From contig UESW01003835.1 in assembly GCA_900491605.1 (NCBI GenBank), positions 403,525-467,524 of the forward strand: a stretch of 64,000 nt of DNA, in the 5' to 3' direction. Positions 1-9,908 of this stretch are shown piece by piece. The notes under the pieces were generated by a model. The model worked only from the letters and a program-made list of their open reading frames with translations. It was not told the origin of the DNA and searched no databases. The position numbers and the translations under genes were made by a program. Source of the DNA: Calamus simplicifolius (Eukaryota; Streptophyta; Magnoliopsida; Arecales; Arecaceae). Numbering within the stretch: position 1 is the first letter of the stretch; every line of letters begins with the position of its first letter.

Positions 1-50
1 CTCTCCCCCGCACGTGGAATGCAGACAACCTATGTCGATATTATCAGTAG
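1..50 (+). CDS. Pol polyprotein, extreme C-terminus of integrase (partial)
   Basis: Only the last 15 codons and the TAG are present, in the frame starting at position 3. They end WNADNLCRYYQ, which matches the pol C-terminus of elements D (WNADNLHRYYQ) and F (WNADNLRRYYQ). The conserved end just before the tandem array anchors the orientation of element A. Function cannot be judged from this fragment. Confidence 0.8.
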   Translation, partial: LPRTWNADNLCRYYQ

Positions 51-129
51 TTTGTTAATTTCCTTAGCTTGAACCTGCCCGTCGGAGTACTATTCAGAAT
101 ATTTTCATTGACATATTTTGAGTGATCCT

Positions 130-660
130 ACTACTCACTCCAAGGCCGGCTCCGCGTCGGCACTCTAAGCCCGAGTCTTCCCTCGGCACTCAAGCCCGGC
201 TCCGCATCAGCACTCTAAGCCCGAGTCTCTCCTCGGAACTCAAGCCCGGCTCCATGTCGGCACTCAAGCCCGGCTCCGCATCGGTGCTCAAGCCCGGATC
301 CATGTTGGAACTCAAGCCCAGCTCCGCGTCGGCACTCAAGCCCGGCTCCGCGTCGGTGCTCAAGCCCGACTCCGCATCGGCACTCAAGCCCGGCTCCGCA
401 TTGTTACTCTAAGCCCGAGTCTCCCCTCGGCACTCAAGCCAGGCTCCACGCCGGCACTCTAAGCCCGAGTCTCCCCTCGGCACTCAAGCCCGGCTCCGCG
501 TTGGCACTCTAAGCCCGAGTCTTCTCTCGGCACTCAAGCCCGGTTCCGCGTCGGCACCTTAGCTCGACTCCGCGTTGGTGCCTTAGCTCGACTCCGCGTC
601 GGCACCTTAATGCGATTCCGCGTCGGCGTCTTAGCTCGACTCCGCGTCAATATTGGAAGT
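130..660. repeat. 24-bp tandem array between pol and the antisense gene (element A)
   Basis: About twenty imperfect copies of a GC-rich unit built on AAGCCCGGCTCCGCGTCGGC. The period is 24 bp where the copies are most regular (240-400), and it degenerates on both sides. Because 24 is divisible by three, long open frames appear on both strands; these are repeat artefacts, not genes. Elements B, D and F have an array in the same position with a different unit. Confidence 0.85.
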
Positions 661-1001
661 TTAACCCTTCGAAAGGCCCTCACCCCTCGTCTGTGTTGGC
701 CTACTTGTGCCTTGGCACCACCCGACCTCTTGATGATAGCTCCTTAATCGACTTTGCACCGGTGCTACCCTCCGGTGTCGATAACCTGCAGCGCGAGGTC
801 ATTTCTCAAGACCCCCAGGTCACACGAGTGTGGTTATTAGCTATGACTGCCTATGGCCTTGATAGCGGCCACTACAGCTTATTCATATCGCTCATCGATA
901 GTTGTTCACGATACAAATCAAGACGAGAATTGAGCAAGAAATTTTCATTGCTAATGAAAGTTACAAAACTGCCGATTAAATCGGACTTAATACAAAAAAA
1001 A
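661..1001 (-). other. 3' flank of the antisense gene, element A
   Basis: No gene is visible. On the minus strand the part nearest 1001 is the 3' untranslated region of the antisense gene, with a hairpin (972-984) and a TTTTGTA motif shared with the other Tat elements. The remainder is spacer between the gene and the tandem array. Confidence 0.5.
937..984 (-). terminator. Hairpin plus plant poly(A) signals of the antisense gene (A)
   Basis: On the minus strand a perfect 6-bp stem (CCGATT-T-AATCGG, 972-984) is followed by TTTTGTAAC and then AATGAAA. TTTTGTA resembles a plant far-upstream element and AATGAAA a near-upstream element. The same order follows the antisense genes of B, D and F. Confidence 0.55.
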
Positions 1002-3349
1002 CTAAGGTTGAGCCGGAGCTAGGTCATCATCTTCGGGAACTTCGTTCAGCTCCAGCTGTTCAATTCCTTCAAGGCTGTAGAGCTTGTGTATTTTCTCCTT
1101 GTAGTCTTGGAAGCCGCCATCGTAGGCAAATGCAGTTGTCTCGGCCAGCTCCCTACTAAAGGCTTTGGACTTCCTAAAGTCCTCTACGGCCTCGAGAGCT
1201 TTCTTCTCGGCCTCGGCGGCCTTCTCCTCAGCCTTAGTGGCCTTCTTCTCAGCCTTGTCAGCCTTCCTTTCGGCCTCGATCACCGCCGCCTTTAGATGTG
1301 CTGCCTCGGCGTCTCATTGGCGGGTGATTTCCTCGGCATTCTCGGTCCTTTCCTCAGCCACTTTGATCTCATTGGCCGCCTGACACTGAGCCACTTTAAG
1401 CGCCTCCTCCGCCTTCTCAACCTGTGCTAGGATACAAAGTCGGGCGGCCTCGGTTTCAGCTTTGGCTTTTTGCGCCCGGGCCGTCTCTGCTCGGGCCTCC
1501 TCCAGGACTGCCTCGGCCCTCTCTGCTCTAGCTCGAATCTCTCAAATTTTCTCCATAGATTGATCGAGAGCGGCCTCGGCCTGGGACCAAAGGCCCCTCA
1601 TAGCGGTCATGGAATTCAATGCCTGGTCGAATTGCTCAAATTAGATAAAGAAACAGTCACAAAAGCTTTGACAATGGGACAATACTTACCCAAAGATGCG
1701 CCACGGATGCCTCCCGGAAGAAAGTCGATCTCCCTTGGTGTCGAAGGAATCCATGCAGCTCGGGCACGAAGCTTGAGCCAATGTCTGCTCGGCCCAACGG
1801 CTATGGCGCGTCAGAATGGATTGAAATGAAAAATCGACGCCATCCCCCTCCGCCGGCCTCATAGCTACAGACGAGGACTCAGCTCCCGACACTGCCTCCT
1901 CTGGTGCCTTTACTAGTGGAGACGCCTCGACTGCTGCCCCTTCGGGAGATATGGCGGCCCCCGGAGTCGGCCTTATAGCTGAGTTGGCCGGTTTCGCTTC
2001 GGTGACCATATGCCGTGGAGATGGCTCTTTAGTCCCCTTCTTCGGAGGCGTATCAATTATATCAATAGGAGACGGATGCGACACTGGTAAAGGCGAATGA
2101 GGGAGATCACTTTCCCCCACCTCGTTCTGCCCTAATACCTCTCCAGCCTCGGCCCTTGCTGCCTCGCTTCCTAGGGCTCTGCCGGCTTCGGCCCTTTCCA
2201 CCTCGCTCCCATTGGAGGCCTCTATTACCTTTGCCTTTCCCTCAGTCTCGCCCCTTCCAAAGGCCTCTCCGGCCTCGGCCCTCCTGGCAGTCTTGGTGAC
2301 GGCCGGCAGAGGCCCCATTTGCCTTAACTTTCCTTTTCCTTATGGTAGCCTGTCTTATCTCGCGAAGTGATGGAGCCATTTATGTACCAAGGAAAAGGAA
2401 AGATGAGTGTTAAAAAAAAAAGAGAGAAGAAAAAGGAAGAGAGAAGAAAAGGGAAGAGAGGGGGACAAAAAAAAATAAGGTGAGCAATTGATCACTCACC
2501 ATTGGATGGAATAAGGCCGGCAAGACGAAGGTTCTCTTCGGTTAGGAGTTGGTTGCACCGAGGGATATTGGCAGTCAGAAGTTGTCCGAATGCCATTCGA
2601 TCCCTTGGGAGTATAGAAGAGTCTCTGTTTGTGTCGGTGTTGGGTGTTCCCCAGATCCCACTCACCACCTCAACGTTAGCAAAAAAGAACCTATCTTTCC
2701 AACCTTTGATGGAGGTGGGAAGATATAGTCTAAGAATCCTAGTGGGTCTAGGAGCAAAGGACCACCACCCCGCTTGCTTGCGAAGAGTGTAGAAGCTACG
2801 GAACAAAGAGATGCTAGCTTCTATACCATAAAGGTGACAAAGTACCGTGAAGCCAACGATGGTTCGGATAGAATTTGGGACTAACTGTGCGGGTGCCAAG
2901 GAGTATCTATCTAAGAGGTTGAGGATAAAAGGATGGACGGGTAACCGAAGCCCCACCTTAAAGAAAGCTCCATACAAGGCAACCCTCCTGGGACGAGAAG
3001 AAGTTACCCTGTCGTCAGGAGTAGGATAGGACAGACGAATGTTAGGAGGGAAATTATATTTGGCTCTAAGGTTCAAGACATCTTGGGCCGACATGGTAGA
3101 GGCAACCCATTCAGGAGACTCTTGGGCAGCGGTAGACGGACCGGCGACGGCCGGATGGCGCCGAGGTAGGGCATGTTCGGCGGCCGGACGAATCCCAGCC
3201 GCGGGTCATCCGGTCGCTCGCCGCCGTTCCAATGGAGCATGGTCGAAGGATGAAGAGGACCAGCTAAGCTCCGGAGAAGGGGAAGGCTGTGAAGGGATAG
3301 GGGAATGATCCCCAAGATCGAAAGAAGAATAGGAAGGTGAAGAAGCCAT
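1002..3349 (-). pseudogene. Antisense three-exon gene of Tat element A (gypsy-type transposon domain plus coiled coil)
   Basis: The gene runs opposite to pol. Exon 1 (3349-2500) starts MASSPSYSSF and contains the domain I recognise as the putative gypsy-type transposon family (PF04195-like; core PVHPFILNLLDRYSLAPAQL). Intron 1 starts with GTGAGT at 2499, but its acceptor is unclear. Exon 2 is Ala/Pro/Glu-rich and ends near 1690 at a GTAAGT donor. Intron 2 (1689-1635) ends in AG. Exon 3 (1634-1002) is a heptad-like, Ala/Glu/Lys-rich coiled coil ending DDDLAPAQP. TGA stops interrupt exons 1 and 3 (for example in the THLKA-preceding segment), so the copy is dead. The cellular role is unknown. 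The exon plan is shared with B, D and F. Confidence 0.7.
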
Positions 3350-3779
3350 GACTAACCTGAAGAACTTGAACCGAGATTGAAGAAGAAAGCTTGGGAGATA
3401 AACGAAAATAGGAGATGAACGGATGCTTGCAGACTCAAGGTGATAGATTATAACACAAGAAAAGGTAGGATAGGGACGATTTCCCCTTTTTTATACCCCC
3501 GTTTCAAATCATCTCACCGATGTCCGGTTTGGCCATATGTTCGCTTTCTATTGGAAACCGCTCTGGCAACCAATCGGCGCGAGAAACACGAAAAACACCG
3601 CCAATAAGGAGATAGCGGTGACCTCACCGTAATGATGACGCCTACCTTTTTATACCCCTCGCTCGAGGAAAATCTTACCTAATCCCAACAGCTTGAACAG
3701 ACGAAATGATGGGCACGCAGATCAGCCACCTAGTGGATATTAGCACCCCTTTCACTGGCAACTATACGCCCACCCATCT
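3350..3779 (-). other. Upstream region of the antisense gene, element A
   Basis: There is no coding sequence. Read on the minus strand it runs from the polypurine side of the LTR to the ATG at 3349. It contains GAGATGATTTGAAAC followed by GGGTATAAAAAAGG (3484-3498), a good TATA box about 140 bp before the ATG. The GATGATTTGAAA block also occurs ahead of the antisense gene in element D. Confidence 0.6.
3488..3497 (-). promoter_or_regulatory. TATA box of the antisense gene (A)
   Basis: GGTATAAAAA on the minus strand, about 140 bp upstream of the exon 1 ATG. It sits just after a block conserved in element D, where the corresponding sequence is CTGATAAAAC. Confidence 0.5.
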
Positions 3780-3797
3780 CAGGGGTGGGGGGGCATC
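3780..3797 (+). other. Polypurine tract, element A
   Basis: The purine-rich AGGGGTGGGGGGGCATC abuts the LTR start TGATGTGG. The equivalent complement lies beside the LTRs of B, D and F, so it is the likely plus-strand primer. Confidence 0.65.
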
Positions 3798-4848
3798 TGA
3801 TGTGGCTGATCACCCCCTCTAGGTGGCAACCTAACACCTTGCGCAATTCCTAGAGCTGGATGAGTTAATAGCTCGTTTCTGGCGACGGCATCCTCGCCTC
3901 GGCCTCTGGCTTCGGCCTCAGCTTCTAGCTCCGGCCTCTAGCTTCGGCCCCGGACTCTAGCTCCGGCCTCTAGCTTTGGCCTCGGACTCTAGCTTCGGCC
4001 TCTAGCTTCGGCCCCGGACTCTAGCTTCGGCCTCTAGCTTCGGCCCCGGACTCTAGCTACGGCCTCTAGCTTTGGCTTCGAACTCTAGATCCGGCCTCTA
4101 GCTTCGGCTTCAGACTCTAGCTCCAGCCTCTAGCTCCGGCCTCTAGCTTCGGCCCCGGACTCTAGCTCCGGCCTCTAGCTTCGGCCTCGCCCTCTAGCTC
4201 CGGCCTCTAGCTCCGGCCCTCTAGCTCCGGCCTCTAGCTTCAGCCCCGGACTCTAGCTCTGGCCTCTGGCTCCGGCCTCTAGCTTCAGCCTCGGATTCTA
4301 GCTCCGGCCTCTGGCTTTGGCCTCGGACTCTAGCTCCGGCCTCTAGCTTCGGCCTCAACGTTACACGATTTCCTACGGTATAACGGAACTGGTCTCGAAT
4401 ACTGTACCTAGGGATCTGGGACACTAACTGCCACATATCTTCCTCATCCGTTTTACCGAGATCACGAGCAATCACCAACACACCCTGCAGTTGCCGATAT
4501 ACACGACATCCATTCAGCAATGGCTCACCCGTTCGCCGTTCATGGAGCTCATCATAACAAAGCAGATTCGACGGTTTTAATGGAATGAGGTAAGCGTGAT
4601 CCCCCGGACAGGTATAAGAAGAGAACCCGAGCTCAACGCGAGGGGATCTCTCTCTTTCAAGCTCTACTCATATACAACATTCCTGTTCTACAACCCACTG
4701 ACTTGGGCATCGGAGGATCCCGATCGGAACCATTGGTCCGGGGCTTTTTGCAGGCTCTCGAAGGAAGACGGTGACATCTCTGCATTCTCGAAGGCCCATG
4801 AAGATCTCAGCTCACCCGATGCTCATCGCAAGTGATTTGGCAGCAACA
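3798..4848 (+). mobile_element. 3' LTR of element A
   Basis: The LTR begins TGATGTGGCTGATC and ends GCAGCAACA, about 1051 bp, close to the 975 bp of the complete LTR of element D. A TATA-like GGTATAAGAAGAG lies near 4610. The U3 part is filled with a short tandem repeat. The 5' partner is off-window, so age cannot be read. The 5 bp after it (AACAT) would be one half of a TSD. Confidence 0.75.
3885..4360. repeat. 15/30-bp tandem repeats inside the LTR of A
   Basis: Repeats of CTCTAGCTCCGGC and CTCTAGCTTCGGCCCCGGA alternate about thirty times. LTRs of element D carry a different 15-bp array (CTCGAGGCTGACG type) in the same place. Confidence 0.8.
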
Positions 4849-5650
4849 AACATCATTCCAAAGCTCACTCATTCCAATCACCATCTTCGTTGCTAGATCC
4901 TGTAAGATACAAAGGTGGAAAAGTAAATGGCCATATAATCAAGTTGTTTGGTAAACTTACTAATTGATAATAAATCGCATTTAAATGAAGGAACATAAAG
5001 GATATCGATAATTAAAAAGTGAGGCATGAGCTTGGTTTGTCTAGTATGTGTAATAGAAAATGTAGTACCATTGGGTATACAAACTAAATTATCTTTAAAT
5101 ATGGTTTAAGATTGGATAATTTTGATGCGTCAAAAGTCATGTGATCTAATACACACGAATTTAAAATTCAATCTAAAATGGTGTTATTTGGCTTAAGAAT
5201 TTTACTAAAAGAATTTGCTAAGCTTTCGATAGAATTAAGGAGAGCCATATGTTGATCATACTGTTAAGGCATCAATCATATAATTGGTGAGAAGCCCGAA
5301 GGGTTATTTTCACACTGAATTTGTATTGCTTCTTTTTTTGTTTCCAACCTTTGACTACTTTCATTTAGAACTCCAATTGGATGGATAACTAATTAGCATG
5401 AGTCACTTGTCACGAGCGTGACCGATGCAATGAGTGCAATGAGATTGATTTCGTCTCTTCGATAATTGTTGATTATTGTTCTTGGCACACATAGTAGCAG
5501 ATCCAAGCATAGGGTATCATGAAGAAATAAAAATTTTGTTATCATAAAAGAAGAAATAGAGGACAAGTATAAAATATGTGATAGAGAACAGCTAGGATTT
5601 TCTCTTTTCCTAATGTCACTTTGATGCCATGTTAGTTCTATACAACCCAT
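4849..5650 (-). pseudogene. Ty1/copia gag-protease-GAG_pre-integrase remnant
   Basis: Read on the minus strand in shifting frames, it shows in order a zinc-knuckle-like segment (CTHCIGHARDK, about 5400-5470), a protease-like DHMTFDASKLSNLKPY (about 5110-5160), then LYVPSFKCDLLSISK and QDLATKMVIGMS (about 4870-5000). This is the gag knuckle, protease and GAG_pre-integrase order of plant copia elements. Many frameshifts and stops show an old relic. It is cut off on its 3' side exactly where the LTR of element A ends, so A inserted into it. Confidence 0.7.
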
Positions 5651-5849
5651 CTTTTTCATTGCATTGATATAAATATGCATATAAATAGTCGTAATGAAAT
5701 AGGCAACATTATAAAGCAAAAATTATTCTCTAGCCAAGAAGGAATAAAATAATACAAAAACATACAAGAAAATAGATGCAACTAATATTTAAAAATTATA
5801 TCTATTAAATATAAAAATTTAAAATCACATTTACATCGAAATCATGTTT
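5651..5849. other. AT-rich DNA, no gene seen
   Basis: No coding sequence or repeat is recognised here. It may be further decayed gag sequence of the copia remnant. Confidence 0.4.
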
Positions 5850-6005
5850 AACATGAAATCACGCCCAACTAAATATTTGATGATCTTAAAATCATGTTAA
5901 ATACGAAATCATGTCTATTTAAATATATAACAATCATAGTATAATCACATCCAATATGAAATTATCATCAATTAAATATATAATCTTAAATATGAAATCA
6001 TATCT
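5850..6005. repeat. Degenerate AT-rich minisatellite
   Basis: Four to five imperfect copies of a 45-55 bp unit containing GAAATCATGT and AATTAAATATATAATC. It may be the remnant of an older AT-rich repeat. Confidence 0.55.
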
Positions 6006-7424
6006 AATAGAACTTTTTCAATCGCTGCCTAGTCAACTTCCAAGTAGAATATTGGAAATAACTTGAATTCGAGTTTGTGTGGCTATGTTTATTGACAGAA
6101 AAATGCAATGATCGAATCCTGACGTTGGGAGAGAGGGAAATTAAGATTTTAACATGCCCGATTCGTGCGATCGCTCGCGCATTTGATTCACCAAGGGTGG
6201 ACCAGTATTTCATTCATTTCTTTTGTCCCATCAAGTACTCAGTTCAAACGTATCCAGCCACTCTCTTTGTGCTTGTCCATAAAGTCATGAATGCATATAG
6301 ATTCCAAACACGGTGAAGCGAAGTATACAGCAGCAATTTTCCTTGAATTGCTGCAGGCGTTGATATTTATTCTGTGGTTGTGAGATCTTTACCAAACTTC
6401 TCAGGAGGATAGAGGTGGTGAGAAAGGAACAGAAAGAGGCTAGCAAAAAGGAGAGGAACAAAAATGGTGGCCTTCAGTGCTCGGGTGAAGGGAGAGTTGG
6501 AGGGGCGTGGGGTGGTTAAATTGGGCTCCCCCAACCTTGCATGGAGTGAATGCTGTCAGCTGGCAGGCTACCAATCGACACGAAAAGAGGGCTTTCCAGA
6601 ATATTAATTATTTACCAGCACGAGGGAGGAGATATTGATTCTTGTTAGAGATGCATGATTATCCTTGTGATAATTATGCTTGGATATGTCATGCTTGCAT
6701 TACTGCAAGGAAAAGGGTTAGTTTTAGAGATGAAATCAAATAGCTAGACTCTCCAGTCAATCGAATCAAAAAAATTTAGTTTGATTTCTATTTTATTTTT
6801 TTAAATTATCTATATTTACTTTAAATTATCATAAAATTAATTTTTATAATAAACTTAATTTATATGATGAAATTATAGTTTAGTTATTTATAATAAAAAA
6901 CATAATTTTTACATATCCCAATTATACACATGCATGCATGTATCTATAGTAATTTAATTTTAATTATAGTATAAATAAAAGTTCATAAAATATATACACT
7001 TGATTTAATTTAATTTATAATAACTTTTAAAATATTCAAATTGAAAGTGGACCGACTTTTCAATTTCAAAGTTTTTTAAATCAAAACCAAATGAAAAAAT
7101 AAAAATCAAATCAAATCAATAATATAGTTCCGGCTAATTTTTCATTTTGCTGATCAGTTTTCTTGTATATATACTTATATAAAAAGAAAAAAAAAGTATT
7201 GCTAGATGAATAAGTGAAGGAGTTTTCTTTTTTTTTTTGGAGGGAAAAGAGGTGAAGGAGAGATCATGGCAGACTTGGCAGTAAGCATCACACTACAGCA
7301 GCTGTAATGTTTTCCAAGCTCTGAACATGGTAGTGGTTCTACCTACGGACGAGCCTTGAAGAGAAATGAAAGCCAAATATACAATAATTAAAACGAGGAA
7401 ATACTATAATTAAGCTCATGTCGT
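6006..7424. other. Non-coding AT-rich intergenic DNA
   Basis: The short ORFs here (60-80 codons) have no recognisable domain or gene signals. The stretch 6780-7190 is very AT-rich. It ends downstream of the small gene at 7473-7697. I see nothing further that can be supported. Confidence 0.5.
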
Positions 7425-7430
7425 TTTATT
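7425..7430 (-). terminator. AATAAA poly(A) signal of the small gene
   Basis: AATAAA on the minus strand, about 43 bp past the stop codon of the 74-codon gene. Confidence 0.5.
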
Positions 7431-7472
7431 CATATTAAGACGAGAGCAAAACAAGCAGAACTAGCTAGGAAT

Positions 7473-7697
7473 TCATCCCACAAGAGTAGTACGGGATTGA
7501 TGAATTCTAGCGATGAAGACCGAAGCTTTCTCGTCGACATCTGGCTCACCAAGCCATCCCCTCGGGTCCTCGTCATTGGGAGTTGTCTTTCGACTGCACC
7601 CTGGCTTCGCATCAACAACGTCGACGTCCCTGCAGCGCGACCTCCTAAAGAGCTTGAAGAAGAGGCTGAAGCAGGAAGAGGACTGTCTCCCTCCCAT
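7473..7697 (-). CDS. Small basic plant protein of unknown function (74 aa)
   Basis: I chose the ATG at 7697 (MGGRQSSSCFSLFF) rather than the upstream in-frame ATG at 7877, because the TATA box at 7814-7821 would place transcription start near 7790. That leaves a CT-rich leader of about 90 nt. The product has a Ser/Cys-rich hydrophobic N-terminus, an Arg-rich patch (KLFRRSRCR), and a C-terminal segment with NDEDPRGWLGEPDVDEKAS followed by FIARIHQ. That acidic-Trp-Glu-Pro then Phe-Ile-Ala-Arg pattern is what I recall from short uncharacterised plant proteins. No catalytic motif is visible. An AATAAA follows the stop. This is the best candidate for an intact host gene in the window, though expression is unproven. 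Confidence 0.55.
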   Translation of the reverse strand: MGGRQSSSCFSLFFKLFRRSRCRDVDVVDAKPGCSRKTTPNDEDPRGWLGEPDVDEKASVFIARIHQSRTTLVG

Positions 7698-7813
7698 ATC
7701 TTTCTTCTTTTTCCTCTCCTCTTTGGCTTTGCTGCTGTTAAGAGGCGTTTGGACTGGAGAGTGAGGAGAGGAGCTTCTCTTTCTTTTAAAGGGTGACGAG
7801 CACCACGCTCCCC

Positions 7814-7821
7814 AATTTATA
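7814..7821 (-). promoter_or_regulatory. TATA box of the small gene
   Basis: TATAAATT on the minus strand, about 120 bp upstream of the ATG at 7697. A pyrimidine-rich leader follows it, as in many plant genes. Confidence 0.55.
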
Positions 7822-8101
7822 GGGAAAGGTCCCCGCTGGTTCACTGGGTGGTGGAACGTTGCTGGATTCCACACCATAGAAGTCCAAATGGATGGCCGAG
7901 ATTAGATGATTTGACGTGCGGCTGAAAAAGGGTGGTGGAGATAGCGTCGTAAACTTCACCATTCCAAGGCCAAACTCCATGCCAGCCTCAGGTCAAGGAC
8001 CCGGTTCAAACAGGATATTTCAAAATTTATGCTCAATTTCTAGTCTCATCCTCTTCTTGTGCTTTTCTAAAGCACTGGAAAGGCGTGCGATCCAAGGATT
8101 A

Positions 8102-9782
8102 TGTGACATGGTATAATGCTCCAGTTTCAAAATTTAAGTTAAGGTGACAACTTATCGCATGCCAGGCATGCAAGGCGTGTCGAACTTCATCACATAAATC
8201 AATATAAATAAAAATCCAAATTCATGATTTATTACAAACCATAATTATCGGTCTTGGGCTACCAGCCCTACACACAAGCAACACTGAACTATATCAATAT
8301 AATGGAACTAAATTTATTTAATAAAAGCTCTGTCTATCCCAAATATCCTTATTCATTCCTGAGGCTCTGAAAAACATTGAGAGAATTCTATGAGCTCACA
8401 CTCAATAAGTAAGCCTAATACAATTTCAAATTACATTTATTATACTATCAGCATATTCATGTCATCAGATCAAAATAATTTGGAAGCTTAATTAAATAAT
8501 AAATACTAGAATATGCGATGTAAATAAAATATTTTATAATGTCTTTGTTTTCCTTTATGTGTCCCACGGCCCTACGGCACTCATCTTGTGTATCACTCTT
8601 AAATGTCCCCTAAGAGGAAGGGTCCTGGTACCAGTATTATGCCATATCATAATACGTCATATCATAATCTCTCATATGAGAACCGCAGCGACATATAAAT
8701 TTTTACTATCATTATCATAATTGTATATTATCATCTCGATAGTAACAACATAATTTTGCAAGATTAACGTAATTACATTTAACTGTAAGTTCATAATTTA
8801 TAAATTAAATAATTTATAAAATTATAATACTTGGCTTACTTACCTCAGTATTCAAATTTCAATTGATAACCCAACTATTTGGACACCTAGGTACAGTATC
8901 ATTTTATATTATTAAATTTTTAAAATCTAAATAATAAAATGATTCTTAAAACTCTACCAGACCACTTCACGGGCCCGACTTTGGGCTCGAATATCTCTTA
9001 ATATTTTTGTTCAAATGGAGATTTAAAAATATCCCAAGAAACTAGATTCAATCATGATTCGGGCCATATATTTACTTTGCATTCTTGGCCCACTACAGGG
9101 CCCAAAAAGTGGCTCAAAAATGGCTCACAGATCGGCCCAACAAGGCCCAAATCAAGGCAGCCCAACACAAGATGTACAGGGTAAACTATACCCTAACCTC
9201 TTTGATTAATAACAATCCCAAGAAGAAGACAAGATGAACATGTGCCGTAGTACTGCAAGAAATCTCACACCGACCTCTCCCTCACCTTGCCTCAGGTTAC
9301 AAGATTACTCACCGTAACCCGTAGATGATGCCCGTAGGAAGCTCCTCAACGGCTCCGGCTCCGATTGTCTCTTCTCTTTCTCCTCCTTCTCGCCTAAGGT
9401 GGAGAATAGAAGATGCCTTCAATTTGATGGCCGGTTGGATTGGATTCTCCTTGATTCCTCTCCGTTCAATGCTCTTCCCGAAGACCTTTGTCCTCTTATT
9501 TATAGTGCAGTCGTTGCCTTATCCAAAGCTTCACTCGTTCTTATCTTATCCTCATGCACCGCTTCCTTTAATGCACCGCCCAAACTCTTGTAAATCTTAT
9601 CCTTTGATGGGCATTGGATAGGCTAATGAAGGACTCCTAGTTGCAGCTAGTTTGACGCCTGAAAACTCATCCAAAAAGCTCCATCAGTAATTTTGGATAA
9701 AGGCCAACTTATCCATAACTAACTCCCCCAAAGATCTTATCCAAATCTTCTTGTTTGTTGCTTGTGGATCCCGGGGATTACA
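8102..9782 (-). mobile_element. 3' LTR of element C
   Basis: On the minus strand the LTR runs TGTAATCCCC ... TGTCACA. It is flanked inside by the purine-rich tract complement (TTCTTCCCTCCTTATAAAA, 9783-9801). It shares with the E LTRs the hairpin GCATGCCAGGCATGC (8157-8171) and a TATA box (CACTATAAATAAGAGG complement near 9500). About 1.68 kb long. Confidence 0.75.
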
Positions 9783-9908
9783 TTCTTCCCTCCTTATAAA
9801 AATTTCGGCCTCGAAATTGATAACTTTCATTAGAGAAAATTAAAATTCCAATTTTGTCACACAATCAACTAAGTTTTTATTCAAAAGTCAATAGTCGTAG
9901 CTATATCA

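Larger units (their letters stand above)
1..4848 (+). mobile_element. Tat-lineage Ty3/gypsy retrotransposon A, 3' part
   Basis: This is the right-hand end of an element whose 5' LTR, gag and most of pol lie outside the window. In order it shows the pol stop codon (48-50), a tandem array, an antisense spliced gene (1002-3349, minus), a purine-rich tract and one LTR beginning TGATGTGGCTGATC. Elements B, D and F show the same order and the same LTR terminus, which defines the family. D carries two RNase H domains, the usual mark of the Tat lineage, and I assign A by homology. It is inserted next to an older copia remnant. Confidence 0.85.

Noticed and set aside
122..412. Open frames on both strands in the 24-bp array
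   Set aside because: They follow the repeat period (8 codons) and have no start context or domain.
6004..6316. Overlapping 69- and 79-codon ORFs
   Set aside because: No domain, promoter or splice signals; expected by chance.
9325..9621. 98-codon ORF with a hydrophobic stretch
   Set aside because: Lies wholly inside the LTR of element C, and no equivalent is kept in the E LTRs.
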